A DNA stretch of 64,000 nucleotides from Pseudomonadota bacterium (lineage in GTDB: Bacteria; Myxococcota_A; UBA796; SXON01). The stretch's first letter is position 1, and the number at the start of each line of letters is the position of its first letter. Location of the stretch: the NCBI GenBank assembly GCA_005778355.1, contig SXON01000119.1, positions 1 through 64,000 on the forward strand. Reading direction: 5' to 3'. The notes beneath the pieces were generated by a model. That model made no database searches, was not told the origin of the DNA, and saw only the letters and a program-made list of their open reading frames with translations. Positions 25,513 through 33,310 of the stretch are shown piece by piece. Position numbers and translations under genes: made by a program.

Positions 25513-26768
25513 GGCGCCACCTCCTCGAGCACCGCGCGCAGCGTGTCGGCGGCCTCGGAGTTGAGCGCTTCTAACCTCGATAGTGCGGCCCGCATGAGCG
25601 CAACGCCCTCCGGCACGTTGCCACCGGCGACCAGCACCTGGCCGAGCATGCCCTGGCTCACCGCCGCCTCGTGGGGCAGGCCGAGCACCTCCTGGATCTC
25701 GTTGGCGGTGCGGAAGGACTCGGCCGCCTCGCCGAGCTCGCCGAGCCCCGCCTGGCGGGTGGCGAGCATGAAGTAGGCGCCAGCAACCGCCTCGCGGTCG
25801 CCCACGCGCCCTGCCGCGTCGACCAGCTCGCGCGCCGCTGCCGTGGCCTCGGCGGGCTGCTGGAAGTGGTCGGCGGTCTCTGCCAATGTCTGCAGCATCG
25901 CGATCTCACCGAGGACATTGCCGGTTTCCCGCAAGGTCCGCACCGCGTAGCGCAGGTGGCTGAGGGCCTCCTGTCCCTCGCCGAGCGCCATCTCCACACC
26001 CGCGAGTTCACGCAGGACGTTGGCCTTGCCCTCGTGGTCCTTCAAGAGCTCGCGCCCCACGAGCGCCTCCTCGAGCGCCCGCCGGGCGGCCGGGTGTTCG
26101 CCCGCCGCCGCGTGCACCACGCCGCACTGGTGCAGCGCGTCGATCTCCGCCACGCGGTTCTTGGCGGCGCGACCCATCTGCAGCCCCTGGCGCGCCTGGT
26201 CGAGCGCCCGGTCGGCGTTGCCGCGGACCAGCCAGATGTTGCTGTAAATCAGGTGCAGCGCCGAGCGTGCGCGGGCCATGGTCCCGGGGTCGAGCAGGTA
26301 GAGGGCCTCGTTCACCGCCACCTCGGCGCCGCCGTCGTCGCCGCTCTGCAGGAGGATCTGCGCTAGCTGGTGGAGCGCGTGGGCGTGCCCCTCCTTGTCG
26401 GTACCGCGCGCGGCGGCCTGGGCCTGGGCCTCGGCGGAGCGCCGGGCCTCGTCGATCCGCCCCATCCGCAAGCAGAGCTCCATGCGCTCCTGCCAGAGCG
26501 AGGAGAGCCCCTCGGTGTCGCCCGTGCTCTCCCTCAGCGGGATCGCGGCATCAACGTGGGCGAGCGAGTCGTCGGGACGACCCGCTGCCAGCGAGGTGAT
26601 CGCCAGCACCTGGTGCGCGGCGGCGGTGCCGGTGCGGTCGCCCGCCGTGCCGAACGCGTCGAGGGCAACGCTCCCGCGCGCGTGGGCGGTGTCCATGTCG
26701 CCGGATTGAAGGGCGCGGAGCGCATCGTGCAGCGCGCGCGCGCCAGGGCCAGCGTCGGGGGTGGGCAT
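25509..26768 (-). CDS. Tetratricopeptide repeat protein
   Basis: The 419-residue all-helical protein is built from about ten TPR-like helical pairs. Typical stretches include ALRALQSGDMDTAHARGSVALDAFG, ALDQARQGLQMGRAAKNRVAEIDALHQCG and ALSHLRYAVRTLRETGNVLGEIAMLQTLA. There is no signal peptide or membrane span, so it should be a cytoplasmic scaffold. The repeats resemble the C-terminal parts of MalT/AfsR-type regulators without any effector domain. It is coupled to the HAD hydrolase. Only a shared role in a complex can be inferred. Confidence 0.85.
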   Translation of the reverse strand: MPTPDAGPGARALHDALRALQSGDMDTAHARGSVALDAFGTAGDRTGTAAAHQVLAITSLAAGRPDDSLAHVDAAIPLRESTGDTEGLSSLWQERMELCLRMGRIDEARRSAEAQAQAAARGTDKEGHAHALHQLAQILLQSGDDGGAEVAVNEALYLLDPGTMARARSALHLIYSNIWLVRGNADRALDQARQGLQMGRAAKNRVAEIDALHQCGVVHAAAGEHPAARRALEEALVGRELLKDHEGKANVLRELAGVEMALGEGQEALSHLRYAVRTLRETGNVLGEIAMLQTLAETADHFQQPAEATAAARELVDAAGRVGDREAVAGAYFMLATRQAGLGELGEAAESFRTANEIQEVLGLPHEAAVSQGMLGQVLVAGGNVPEGVALMRAALSRLEALNSEAADTLRAVLEEVAP

Positions 26769-26809
26769 CACCGTCTCCAGGAAGCGGCGAGCGTTAACCT
26801 CCCGGCCCC

Positions 26810-27343
26810 ATGCCCCCTCACCTCAATACCGCCCGCCTAGAGCGGGAGCTGGCCCAGCTCACCGTTCCGCGCGACACCGGTCGCGTGGTGAGAGTGGTCC
26901 AGCGGTTGCCGGGCGAACGCCGCGCCTGTCCCGAGGTGGTACACCTCGACGTTGAAGGCGGCACGCTGGGCGACCGCTGGGCGCTGGGCAGCCTGCCCAA
27001 GTTCGCCGCCCAGGTGACCGCCATGCGCGCCGACGTGGCGCGGCTCTTGCGGCAGGACGAGGACTACGAGATCCTGGGCGACAACCTCTTCATCGAACTC
27101 GATACCAGTCGCGACAACCTCCCGGCAGGCACCCGCCTGCGGGTGGGCAGCGCGCGCGTCGAGGTCACGAACAAGCCCCACCGGGGCTGTTCGAAGTTCG
27201 AGGTGCGCGTGGGTCGCGACGCGTGGGCGCTCACGATGCGCGCGGACTGGGAGCCGAGACAGCTCCGAGGGGTACACCTTCGCGTGGTGCAGAGCGGCGA
27301 CGTGCGGGTGGGCGACAGTATTGTTGTCGAGTCGCGACCGTGA
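26810..27343 (+). CDS. MOSC domain protein
   Basis: The 177-residue product has the beta-barrel fold of the molybdenum cofactor sulfurase C-terminal (MOSC) domain. It carries GGTLGDRWALG, LGDNLFIELD, and TNKPHRGCSKFEVRVG with the conserved Cys at about 127, and it ends VHLRVVQSGDVRVGDSIVV. MOSC proteins bind molybdopterin or carry sulfur to metal cofactors. It is the first gene of a plus-strand operon, and its stop overlaps the GTG start of the GTP cyclohydrolase gene by 4 bases. The link of a pterin-cofactor domain to a pterin-forming enzyme is suggestive. Confidence 0.88.
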   Translation: MPPHLNTARLERELAQLTVPRDTGRVVRVVQRLPGERRACPEVVHLDVEGGTLGDRWALGSLPKFAAQVTAMRADVARLLRQDEDYEILGDNLFIELDTSRDNLPAGTRLRVGSARVEVTNKPHRGCSKFEVRVGRDAWALTMRADWEPRQLRGVHLRVVQSGDVRVGDSIVVESRP

Positions 27344-27837
27344 AGCGCAAGGGACTGGAGGCACTGCTCGGCGAGCTTGGCTTCCTCGACGACCCCGAGT
27401 GCAGCGACACCGCCGCGCGCTTCGCGGAGGTCCTCCGCGAGTACGCGCCCAAGGGAGCGCCGCCAAAGCTCGACACCTTCGTGGCGCCCGGTCGCGACCG
27501 TGTCATGTTTCGGGATCTGCCGTTCCACAGCCTCTGCGCGCACCATCTCCTCCCGTTCCACGGCACCGCCGACGTGGCCTACCTTCCTGGAGCCTGGGGA
27601 CGGATCGCCGGCCTTGGCGGCGTGGCCCGCGCGCTCAAACACCTGTCGCGGCAGCCTCAACTGCAGGAGCGCCTTGGCGCGCAGCTCGCCGACTACCTGC
27701 ACGCCGAGCTGGGCGGCCCGGTGGCGGTGCGCTTGCGCGCCCGGCAGATGTGCATGGAGATGCGCGGCGCCGAGAGCGCAGGCACGATCGAGACGCTCGC
27801 CCTGCGCGGCGACGCGAGCGAGGGGCTGTTCGGTTGA
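27340..27837 (+). CDS. folE: GTP cyclohydrolase I, compact form
   Basis: GTP cyclohydrolase I turns GTP into 7,8-dihydroneopterin triphosphate, the first step of folate and tetrahydropterin synthesis. The 165-residue protein keeps the zinc ligands: Cys66 and His69 in SLCAHHLLPFHG and Cys138 in ARQMCMEMRGAES. GLGGVARALKHLSRQPQLQERL matches the family's GLSKI..V...A.R.QVQE. It lacks the long N-terminal helices of E. coli FolE (222 residues). The GTG at 27340 lies in the sequence GTGA that ends the MOSC gene. Given its context it may serve a special pterin route rather than folate. Confidence 0.88.
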   Translation: MKRKGLEALLGELGFLDDPECSDTAARFAEVLREYAPKGAPPKLDTFVAPGRDRVMFRDLPFHSLCAHHLLPFHGTADVAYLPGAWGRIAGLGGVARALKHLSRQPQLQERLGAQLADYLHAELGGPVAVRLRARQMCMEMRGAESAGTIETLALRGDASEGLFG

Positions 27838-28508
27838 TGGTGGCGCGGGGGCTCGGCTGGTCGCCCGGTGGGAGCCCGGTGATCGCGGCCTTCGACCTCG
27901 ACCTCCCCCGTGGCCAGCTCAGCGCCATCGTCGGCCGCTCTGGCTGCGGCAAGTCTTCACTCTTGCGCTTGCTGGCCGGCGTGAGGGTGCCCGACCAGGG
28001 CGTGGTGAGCGGCGTCCCGTCGCGACGGGGGTTCGTCTTCCAGGACCCGGCGCTCCTACCGTGGCGGAGCCTCCGAGAGAACGTGGCGCTTCCGGGACAG
28101 CTCGGGCTCGATACCGAGTCCATCCACGGGGTCATCGCCCGGGTCGGCCTCGCCGAGCACGCCGAGAAGCTGCCCGGGGAACTCTCGGGCGGGCAGCGCA
28201 TGCGGGCGTCGCTCGCGCGCGCACTAGTGTCGCGACCGGATGTGCTCTTCCTCGACGAACCCTTCGCGGCGCTCGACGGTGTCACCCGGCGGGATCTCGC
28301 GGCGATCATCGCGTCGCTCTTGCCCGAGGTGACGGTGGTGATGGTCACCCACGATCTCGCCGACGCGGCCCGGCTCGCCGATCGTGTGGTCGTGGTCGAT
28401 GGTCCACCGCTGCGCGTGGTGCTGGATCTGCCGCTGCCCGCCCCGCGCCCCCGGGGGCCGGCGGCGGTGGCCGAGGTGGTGGCGCGCGTCGAGGCGGTCG
28501 CGTCGTGA
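27837..28508 (+). CDS. ABC transporter ATPase (SsuB/TauB/ThiZ type)
   Basis: The 223-residue ATP-binding subunit has Walker A GRSGCGKSS (33-41), the Q-loop FQDPALLPWRSLRENV typical of nitrate/sulfonate/taurine-type importers, the signature LSGGQRMRASLARAL, Walker B DVLFLDEP and the switch THD. Its ATG uses the last base of the folE stop (TGATG), and its own stop overlaps the permease start. The family imports small anions and thiamine or pyrimidine precursors. The short C-terminus shows no regulatory domain. Confidence 0.92.
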   Translation: MVARGLGWSPGGSPVIAAFDLDLPRGQLSAIVGRSGCGKSSLLRLLAGVRVPDQGVVSGVPSRRGFVFQDPALLPWRSLRENVALPGQLGLDTESIHGVIARVGLAEHAEKLPGELSGGQRMRASLARALVSRPDVLFLDEPFAALDGVTRRDLAAIIASLLPEVTVVMVTHDLADAARLADRVVVVDGPPLRVVLDLPLPAPRPRGPAAVAEVVARVEAVAS

Positions 28509-29242
28509 GATACACAATGCTCGCGCTCCTTGGCGGGCTCGGTACCTGGTGGGGACTCGCGGTCTGGGTCGGCCCACTCCTCCTCCCCTCCCCGCCCGAG
28601 GTGCTCGCCGCCAGCGTGCAGCAGTCCGGGCGCCTCGTCGAGGCTGCCACGTATACATCGCTCGCGACACTCTTGGCGCTTTGCATGGCAACTCTGCTCG
28701 GTGTCGCGACGGCGGTTCTCTCCTGGTGGAGCCCCGCGGCGGGTCGTGCGCTCTTGCCCTACACGGTCCTGGTGCAGGTGGTGCCCATCGTCGCCATCGC
28801 GCCATTGCTCGTCGTGTGGCTCGGCTACGGCACCGGCGTGGCGACCGTCACCGGGGCTATCGCCGCTTTCTTCCCAGTGTACTCCGCCTGCGCCACGGGC
28901 CTGCGCGCGCCGTCGCAAGACCTCGTCGACCTCTTCGCGCTGTACCGCGCCTCGCGATCAGCGGAGCTCTGGCGCCTGCGCCTGCCGGCCGCGCTGCCCG
29001 TGCTGCTCTCCGGCCTACGCACGGCGGCCGGGCTCGCCGTCATCGGCGCCATCGTCGGCGAGTTCGTTGGGAGCAACGGCTTCCCGGTATCGCTCGGCTA
29101 CCTCGTGGTGTACGCCGCGCGCTCGGCGAACCTCGGGCTCTGCTTCGCGGCCATCTTCGCGGCGGCGGCGCTGGCGCTCATCCTGCACGCACTGATTGGC
29201 GTGGCCGAGAGGCACGCGGTGGGCCGCTGGTACGGGCGTTAG
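28505..29242 (+). CDS. ABC transporter permease (SsuC/TauC/ThiX type)
   Basis: This is a 245-residue inner-membrane permease with about six hydrophobic spans. The conserved cytoplasmic coupling loop is LWRLRLPAALPVLLSGLRTAAGLAVIGAIVGEF. It starts at GTG 28505 in a GTGA overlap with the ATPase gene. No substrate-binding protein gene lies next to it; the operon continues with a CoA-transferase 9 bases on. The binding protein must be encoded elsewhere or be absent. The substrate cannot be told from the sequence; a pterin or thiamine-like precursor is one guess from the neighbours. Confidence 0.92.
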   Translation: MRYTMLALLGGLGTWWGLAVWVGPLLLPSPPEVLAASVQQSGRLVEAATYTSLATLLALCMATLLGVATAVLSWWSPAAGRALLPYTVLVQVVPIVAIAPLLVVWLGYGTGVATVTGAIAAFFPVYSACATGLRAPSQDLVDLFALYRASRSAELWRLRLPAALPVLLSGLRTAAGLAVIGAIVGEFVGSNGFPVSLGYLVVYAARSANLGLCFAAIFAAAALALILHALIGVAERHAVGRWYGR

Positions 29243-29251
29243 GCGCTGCTC

Positions 29252-30382
29252 ATGTACCGGGTGGTCGACTTCACGCGGGTGCTGGCGGGGCCATGGGCCA
29301 CGCAGGTGCTCGGCGATCAGGGCTTCGACGTGGTGAAAATTGAGGCGCTCGACGGCGACGAGACGCGGCGTTTCCTGCCGCTAGTCAACGGACAGAGCGT
29401 GTACTTCGCGTGCACCAATCGTAACAAGCGCAGCATTGCCCTCGACCTGAAGCACCCCGAGGGACGAGCCCTCGCCGCACAACTTGTCGCGACGGCAGAT
29501 GTGGTAGTCGAGAACTTCCGGCCCGGGGTGATGGAGCGGCTGGGCCTCGGCTACGACGCGGTCGCGACCGACAAGACCGTCTGGGTGACCATCTCCGCGC
29601 TCGGTCCCGGCAACGACCTGGCCGGCTACGACCTGGTCTTGCAGAGCGTCGGGGGCATCGCCACCCTCACCGGTCATCCCCCGCGCAAGGCGGGCCCCTC
29701 GATCGCCGACCTCGCCAGCGCGATGACCGCGGTCCAAGCCGTGTTGTTCGCCTTGCTCGAGCGCGGTGCCACCGGCCGCGGCAAGCGGGTGGACGTGCGC
29801 ATGCTCGACGTGCAGCACGCGCTGCTCGCCTACTACGCCTCGGCCTGGCAGAACGCGGGACAGCTCCCCCCGGAGCCGAGCAACGCCCATCCCTCGATTG
29901 CCCCGTACAACCTGTACCGTTGTCGCGACGGCTGGCTGGCCATCTGCTGCGCCAACGAGGGGCTGTGGCAGAAGCTGCGCCACGCGCTGCAGCTCGAGTC
30001 GCGACCGGAGTGGGCCGACATCCACGCCCGCGTGGCCCATCGCGACGCGCTCGACGCGGCGATCACCGACAAGCTGATGGCCGACAGCGTGGAGCACTGG
30101 GCGTCGCGGCTGGGCGCGGCCGGCGTGCCAGTGGGCAGAGCCAATACCGTTCCCGAGAGCCTCGCCATGCCGGAGGCACGGCAATTCCAGCTCGGCGGCT
30201 GGACCTTCCCGGTGCCGCCGTTGCCCATGGTCGCGCACAGGCCACCGCCGTCGCTCGGGGAGCACACGGGGGAGATCCTGGGTGAGCTTGGGTTTTCCGT
30301 GGAGGAGATCGCGGGGATGGTCGCGAGCGGCGTCGTACACGGTGCCGGTACACGGTGCCGGAGGTTAAGAGTTAAGAGATAA
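29252..30382 (+). CDS. Family III CoA-transferase (CaiB/BaiF)
   Basis: This enzyme moves coenzyme A between carboxylic acids through an enzyme-bound aspartyl anhydride. The 376-residue product begins YRVVDFTRVLAGPWATQVLGDQGFDVVKIE and has NRNKRSIALDLKHPEGR and ADVVVENFRPGVMERLGLGYD. The catalytic Asp is expected in SIADLASAMTAVQAVLFALLERGATGRGKRVDV. The last 10 residues (GTRCRRLRVKR) are unlike the family. They are encoded by a duplicated 13-bp unit and by the left end of an inverted-repeat element, so the original 3' end has probably been altered. Confidence 0.92.
   Translation: MYRVVDFTRVLAGPWATQVLGDQGFDVVKIEALDGDETRRFLPLVNGQSVYFACTNRNKRSIALDLKHPEGRALAAQLVATADVVVENFRPGVMERLGLGYDAVATDKTVWVTISALGPGNDLAGYDLVLQSVGGIATLTGHPPRKAGPSIADLASAMTAVQAVLFALLERGATGRGKRVDVRMLDVQHALLAYYASAWQNAGQLPPEPSNAHPSIAPYNLYRCRDGWLAICCANEGLWQKLRHALQLESRPEWADIHARVAHRDALDAAITDKLMADSVEHWASRLGAAGVPVGRANTVPESLAMPEARQFQLGGWTFPVPPLPMVAHRPPPSLGEHTGEILGELGFSVEEIAGMVASGVVHGAGTRCRRLRVKR
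30335..30360. repeat. Tandem 13-bp duplication at the end of the CoA-transferase gene
   Basis: GTACACGGTGCCG occurs twice in a row (30335-30347 and 30348-30360) with no mismatch. The second copy runs into the left terminal repeat of the adjacent element. It may be a scar of the insertion event. Confidence 0.6.
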
Positions 30383-30400
30383 CTATTGACGCGTCAATAC
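30357..30400 (+). repeat. Left terminal inverted repeat
   Basis: It pairs with 30835-30878. Within it GTTAAGA occurs twice in tandem, followed by the perfect 16-bp palindrome TATTGACGCGTCAATA at 30384-30399. Confidence 0.65.
30386..30397. promoter_or_regulatory. TTGACNCGTCAA palindrome, copy 1
   Basis: TTGACGCGTCAA is a perfect palindrome inside the left repeat of the element, 4 bases after the CoA-transferase stop. It matches copies at 30838, 36572 and, with one mismatch, 33299. Confidence 0.5.
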
Positions 30401-30660
30401 ATTACTCGAAGCAACTGCCGGGCAACGAGGTCTTCGAGCCAAATGGGAACGCCCTGGTGTCCCGTCGTCAGCGACTACGACTCGAATCGCCCGCATCGTA
30501 AGTACAGGTCAATCGAGTCGACACGTGGAACCCGGGCTCGACGACGCAGGTGGACCCGACGGCCATCGATCCACGGGCAAAGCTGAACTTTCAGAACCTC
30601 CATCCCTGAGTCCGCATCGCGTTGGCGCGGCAAGTGTCGGCCCAGCCGTCTTGCGCTCAC
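30394..30660 (-). pseudogene. Decayed reading frame inside the inverted-repeat element
   Basis: A minus-strand frame reads MEVLKVQLCPWIDGRRVHLRR from 30603 to FES, meets a TAG at 30475-30477, and continues in the same frame as SLTTGHQGVPIWLEDLVARQ and LLRVMY to a TGA at 30394. The two halves read as one sensible small protein broken by a nonsense codon. I do not recognise the family. The terminal TGA lies in the TTGACGCGTCAA palindrome of the left repeat. Confidence 0.3.
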
Positions 30661-30834
30661 GACGATTCCGATTCAGCCAGTGATGGCTTGCGACGTCCGC
30701 CGGTGGCGAGGGCGCGCGGCCGATTCCCGCCGCCCGCCTCCACCGCCAGCGACGCCCTGGCACCTGTCGAAGGGCGCGCTGGCGGCACGTCGCTGGACGC
30801 TGCCCGACGGCTCGTCGCCGTCGAGACGGACCCG

Positions 30835-30878
30835 CAATTGACTCGTCAAGAGCCAAGTCTTAACCCTTAACCTCCGGC
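30835..30878 (-). repeat. Right terminal inverted repeat
   Basis: This is the reverse complement of the left repeat with nine differences. It includes TTGACTCGTCAA at 30838-30849 and the tandem TTAACCC/TTAACC near its outer end. Confidence 0.65.
30838..30849. promoter_or_regulatory. TTGACNCGTCAA palindrome, copy 2
   Basis: TTGACTCGTCAA lies inside the right repeat of the element, facing the copy in the left repeat. Both copies are placed at the inner side of their repeats. Confidence 0.45.
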
Positions 30879-30928
30879 TCCTTCGGGGCGAAAACGAGCG
30901 CTCCCCCGTGACCCCACCCACCCGAAAG

Positions 30929-32317
30929 CTACGGAATCGAAATCGTATAGTTCTCGTCGAGCATCACGTTGGGCCATGGCCCGCTGTAGGTGCCGTCGTA
31001 GCAGGCGTTCTCGAAGTCCGAGCTGACGCAAACTTCCTTGTTGAGATCTTGGCTCTCGCCCGTGCCCCAGTGCAGCGTCGTCGCCTGGATCTTGCCCTCG
31101 GTGGCGTTCTGGTCGACCGCGACGAGCCGGAGCACGTCGCCCGCCATCGCCTCGAAGGTGATGGGCGCCAGGTTGTCTTGGGTGTCATTGTCGTCGTTGA
31201 ACAACGTGGCGCCGTTGAGCTCGATGAGCAGGTCGTCGTCGACGCCAAAGTAGTCGTAGATGGTGTTGCCGCCGGAGATCGTGTACTGCACCGGTTCCTC
31301 GTGGTCCCACACGGTCACGGTCACGTGGTCTTCCCCGGCACAGCCTTCGCTGTCGAAGCAGCGCAGCTCGAGGTCGATGGTGCCGACGGGCAGCTTCGAC
31401 GCGGTGGCCACGTCGCCCTCGCCGAAGACGGTGGCGTCGGACACCTTGTCGTTGTCGGCGAACCACGCGCAGACGAGGTTGGTGGGGTCCTCGTCGGCGT
31501 CGTACACCACGCCGGTCATGGTGATGTTGCGATCATCCATGAGGTACTCGCCCACGTCGGGCTCGGTGATCTCCACGACGGGGCACTCGTTCTCCGTCGG
31601 GTCGTCCACCGTGTTGCCCTTGAGCGACACCGCCGCCGTGGGCTCTTCCGGATCGTTCGAGGTGAACCAGAGCTCGCCGGACCACTCGTTGGCGTCGGGC
31701 GGGGTGAAGGTGACGGAAACGGTGAAAGCCATGCCATTGCGCAAGGAGTAGGGCGTCGTCCAGTCCTCGGGCATCTCGGCGTCGTAGGCCTCGTCCTCGT
31801 TGCCGGCGTAGACCGCGTTGGTGATGCGTAGACTGCCTGAGCAACCCGCGCGCACCTGGAACTCCTTCGTGACACTCTCGCCCGGCGTGACGGCGCCGAA
31901 GTAGAGCAACTCAGGATCGATGTCGATGCAGGGCTTGGTGCCGGTGCCGCCCACTGTCACCGGGAAACGTTCCTTGCCAGGCTGATTGTTCAGCAGCGTG
32001 AGCGTGCCCCAGTCCTGCTCTTCGATGTCCGGGGTGTGCCGGATCACGAGATCACCGGTCTCGCCCGACGAGAGTTCGGTCGGGAAAGAAACCACCTCGA
32101 GGTCGGGCGAAGAGCCCGTTTCCCACTCGGCCGACGTGATCTTGAGCGTGCCGAGCCCGTCGTTGCGCACCGTGGCGGTGACCTCGGTGTACTCCTTGAG
32201 CACGGTCTCGCCGATGTCGATCGTGGAAGGTTCCACGACGATCTCGGGCTGGGCGACGTTCAGCTCGTTGTCGGGGTTGCAGCCGAGCAGGAGGAGGAGG
32301 GGGGCGAGGGTGCGCAC
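30929..32317 (-). CDS. Ig-like choice-of-anchor lipoprotein
   Basis: This is a 462-residue surface lipoprotein. The GTG at 32317 gives VRTLAPLLLLLGC, a proper lipoprotein signal, while longer frames overlap the divergent gene. Two or three Ig-like domains of the ASPM-SPD-2-Hydin/choice-of-anchor type follow: EPSTIDIGETVLKEYTEVTATVRNDGLGTLKI, then LLYFGAVTPGESVTKEFQVRAGCSGSLRI. A third Ig-like part has VVEITEPDVGEYLMDDRNITMTGVVYDADEDP. The C-terminal 130 residues form a Cys-containing domain. It is likely structural or adhesive and I see no active site. Confidence 0.8.
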   Translation of the reverse strand: MRTLAPLLLLLGCNPDNELNVAQPEIVVEPSTIDIGETVLKEYTEVTATVRNDGLGTLKITSAEWETGSSPDLEVVSFPTELSSGETGDLVIRHTPDIEEQDWGTLTLLNNQPGKERFPVTVGGTGTKPCIDIDPELLYFGAVTPGESVTKEFQVRAGCSGSLRITNAVYAGNEDEAYDAEMPEDWTTPYSLRNGMAFTVSVTFTPPDANEWSGELWFTSNDPEEPTAAVSLKGNTVDDPTENECPVVEITEPDVGEYLMDDRNITMTGVVYDADEDPTNLVCAWFADNDKVSDATVFGEGDVATASKLPVGTIDLELRCFDSEGCAGEDHVTVTVWDHEEPVQYTISGGNTIYDYFGVDDDLLIELNGATLFNDDNDTQDNLAPITFEAMAGDVLRLVAVDQNATEGKIQATTLHWGTGESQDLNKEVCVSSDFENACYDGTYSGPWPNVMLDENYTISIP

Positions 32318-32344
32318 GGTGGCCGCGGTATATACGAGGCTCGC

Positions 32345-33271
32345 GTGCAGGAGCAAGCCCCAATCACCCTTTCCGCCCTTCGCGCCGAGCTCTGGACACG
32401 CGTACAGACTGATGCGAACGAGCTGGCGCTGGCCGCACAAGCGCTCTTCGGACGGGTGCCCGAGGCCGAGGACTGGCCGGAGTTGCTCGACTTCGTGGCC
32501 TGCGAGTGGGTGGCTGCCAACGGGCGCGTCGCGCACGAGGGACTCGATCTCCCGGGCTGGATCGACGGGGTGCGGACCGCCCTGTGGACCGTCGACGGCT
32601 GGGAAGGACAGCTGGTCCTCCTCCGCGATTGCGCCACCGACGAGGAGATCGCAGTACGGGCGCCAGGCGCCGAGGGCGACCTCCCGCGGCGTACCGTGCT
32701 GCGCGCCCGCGTGGTGCCCTGGCAGGGCGAGACTGTCTTCTTCGGCGAGCCCGGGCTTTTCGGCCAGCACGGGGTGATCGGCCGGATGCAGCTGCTCTCT
32801 GCCTGGCGTGACTCCCCGGAGCCCACCACCTTCGCACGCCAGCGCGAGCTCCGCCGCGCCTTCGCGCTCCAGCGCGACCAGCAGTCCGCCTTCGTGGCCC
32901 ACTTCGGCGGCGACTTCGTGCGGGCCCCGGACCTAGGACCCCGACTCGGCAACTTCCTGCACCACTACCTCTTCGAGCGCCCAAGCACCCGCTTCGGGGG
33001 CCTCACGCCTGCCGTCGCCGCTCGATCCCGAATCGGTCGCGACCCAAACCGCGTGGAGCTGCGGCTCGTCGATGAGCTGGCCCAGTCGCCCGACGCGGCC
33101 GCCCTGTTCGACGACATGGATGGCTTCGCGGTCTTGCTCCACGCGTCCACTCGCGACGACGCACGCTCTCAGCTCACGACGATGCGCGACGCATCGACAC
33201 GCGCCTCCCCGTCTTGCCTCCCCTGCTTCGAGGAGGAGGACGCTACGGAACCAGCGTTCCGAACTCCCTAG
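32345..33271 (+). CDS. Hypothetical cytoplasmic protein
   Basis: The 308-residue product from the GTG at 32345 has no recognised family, signal peptide or membrane span. It is mixed alpha/beta, with SALRAELWTRVQTDANELALAAQALFG at the N-terminus, LFGQHGVIGRMQLLSAW in the middle and a Cys pair (SCLPCFEEED) near the end that might bind metal. The frame extends upstream to 32036, but that part overlaps the lipoprotein gene on the other strand and its residue use looks antisense. The start is therefore uncertain. Confidence 0.6.
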   Translation: MQEQAPITLSALRAELWTRVQTDANELALAAQALFGRVPEAEDWPELLDFVACEWVAANGRVAHEGLDLPGWIDGVRTALWTVDGWEGQLVLLRDCATDEEIAVRAPGAEGDLPRRTVLRARVVPWQGETVFFGEPGLFGQHGVIGRMQLLSAWRDSPEPTTFARQRELRRAFALQRDQQSAFVAHFGGDFVRAPDLGPRLGNFLHHYLFERPSTRFGGLTPAVAARSRIGRDPNRVELRLVDELAQSPDAAALFDDMDGFAVLLHASTRDDARSQLTTMRDASTRASPSCLPCFEEEDATEPAFRTP

Positions 33272-33298
33272 GCTTGCGGCAATGCGCGGGCCGTTGTA

Positions 33299-33310
33299 TT
33301 GACCCGTCAT
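33299..33310. promoter_or_regulatory. TTGACNCGTCAA-like site over a start codon
   Basis: TTGACCCGTCAT differs by one base from the motif at 30386, 30838 and 36572. Its last two bases are the AT of the ATG that starts the gene at 33309, so a bound protein would block translation initiation or early transcription. Confidence 0.4.

Larger units (their letters stand above)
30357..30878. mobile_element. MITE-like element with 44-bp terminal inverted repeats
   Basis: Two imperfect inverted repeats of 44 bases (30357-30400 and 30835-30878) bound a 522-bp stretch with no intact gene. By my alignment they match at 35 of 44 positions, starting GCCGGAGGTTAAG at both outer ends and each holding a TTGAC-N-CGTCAA palindrome. 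The interior has a lower-quality coding signal and no GTCGCGAC site. No transposase gene is present, so it would need one in trans. I found no clear target-site duplication. A structured non-coding RNA or a decayed gene cassette are alternatives. Confidence 0.5.

Noticed and set aside
32036-32344. Extended N-terminus of the hypothetical protein at 32345
   Set aside because: The extra 103 codons are antisense to the Ig-like lipoprotein gene and have shadow-type composition. The GTG at 32345 fits the gap between the divergent genes.
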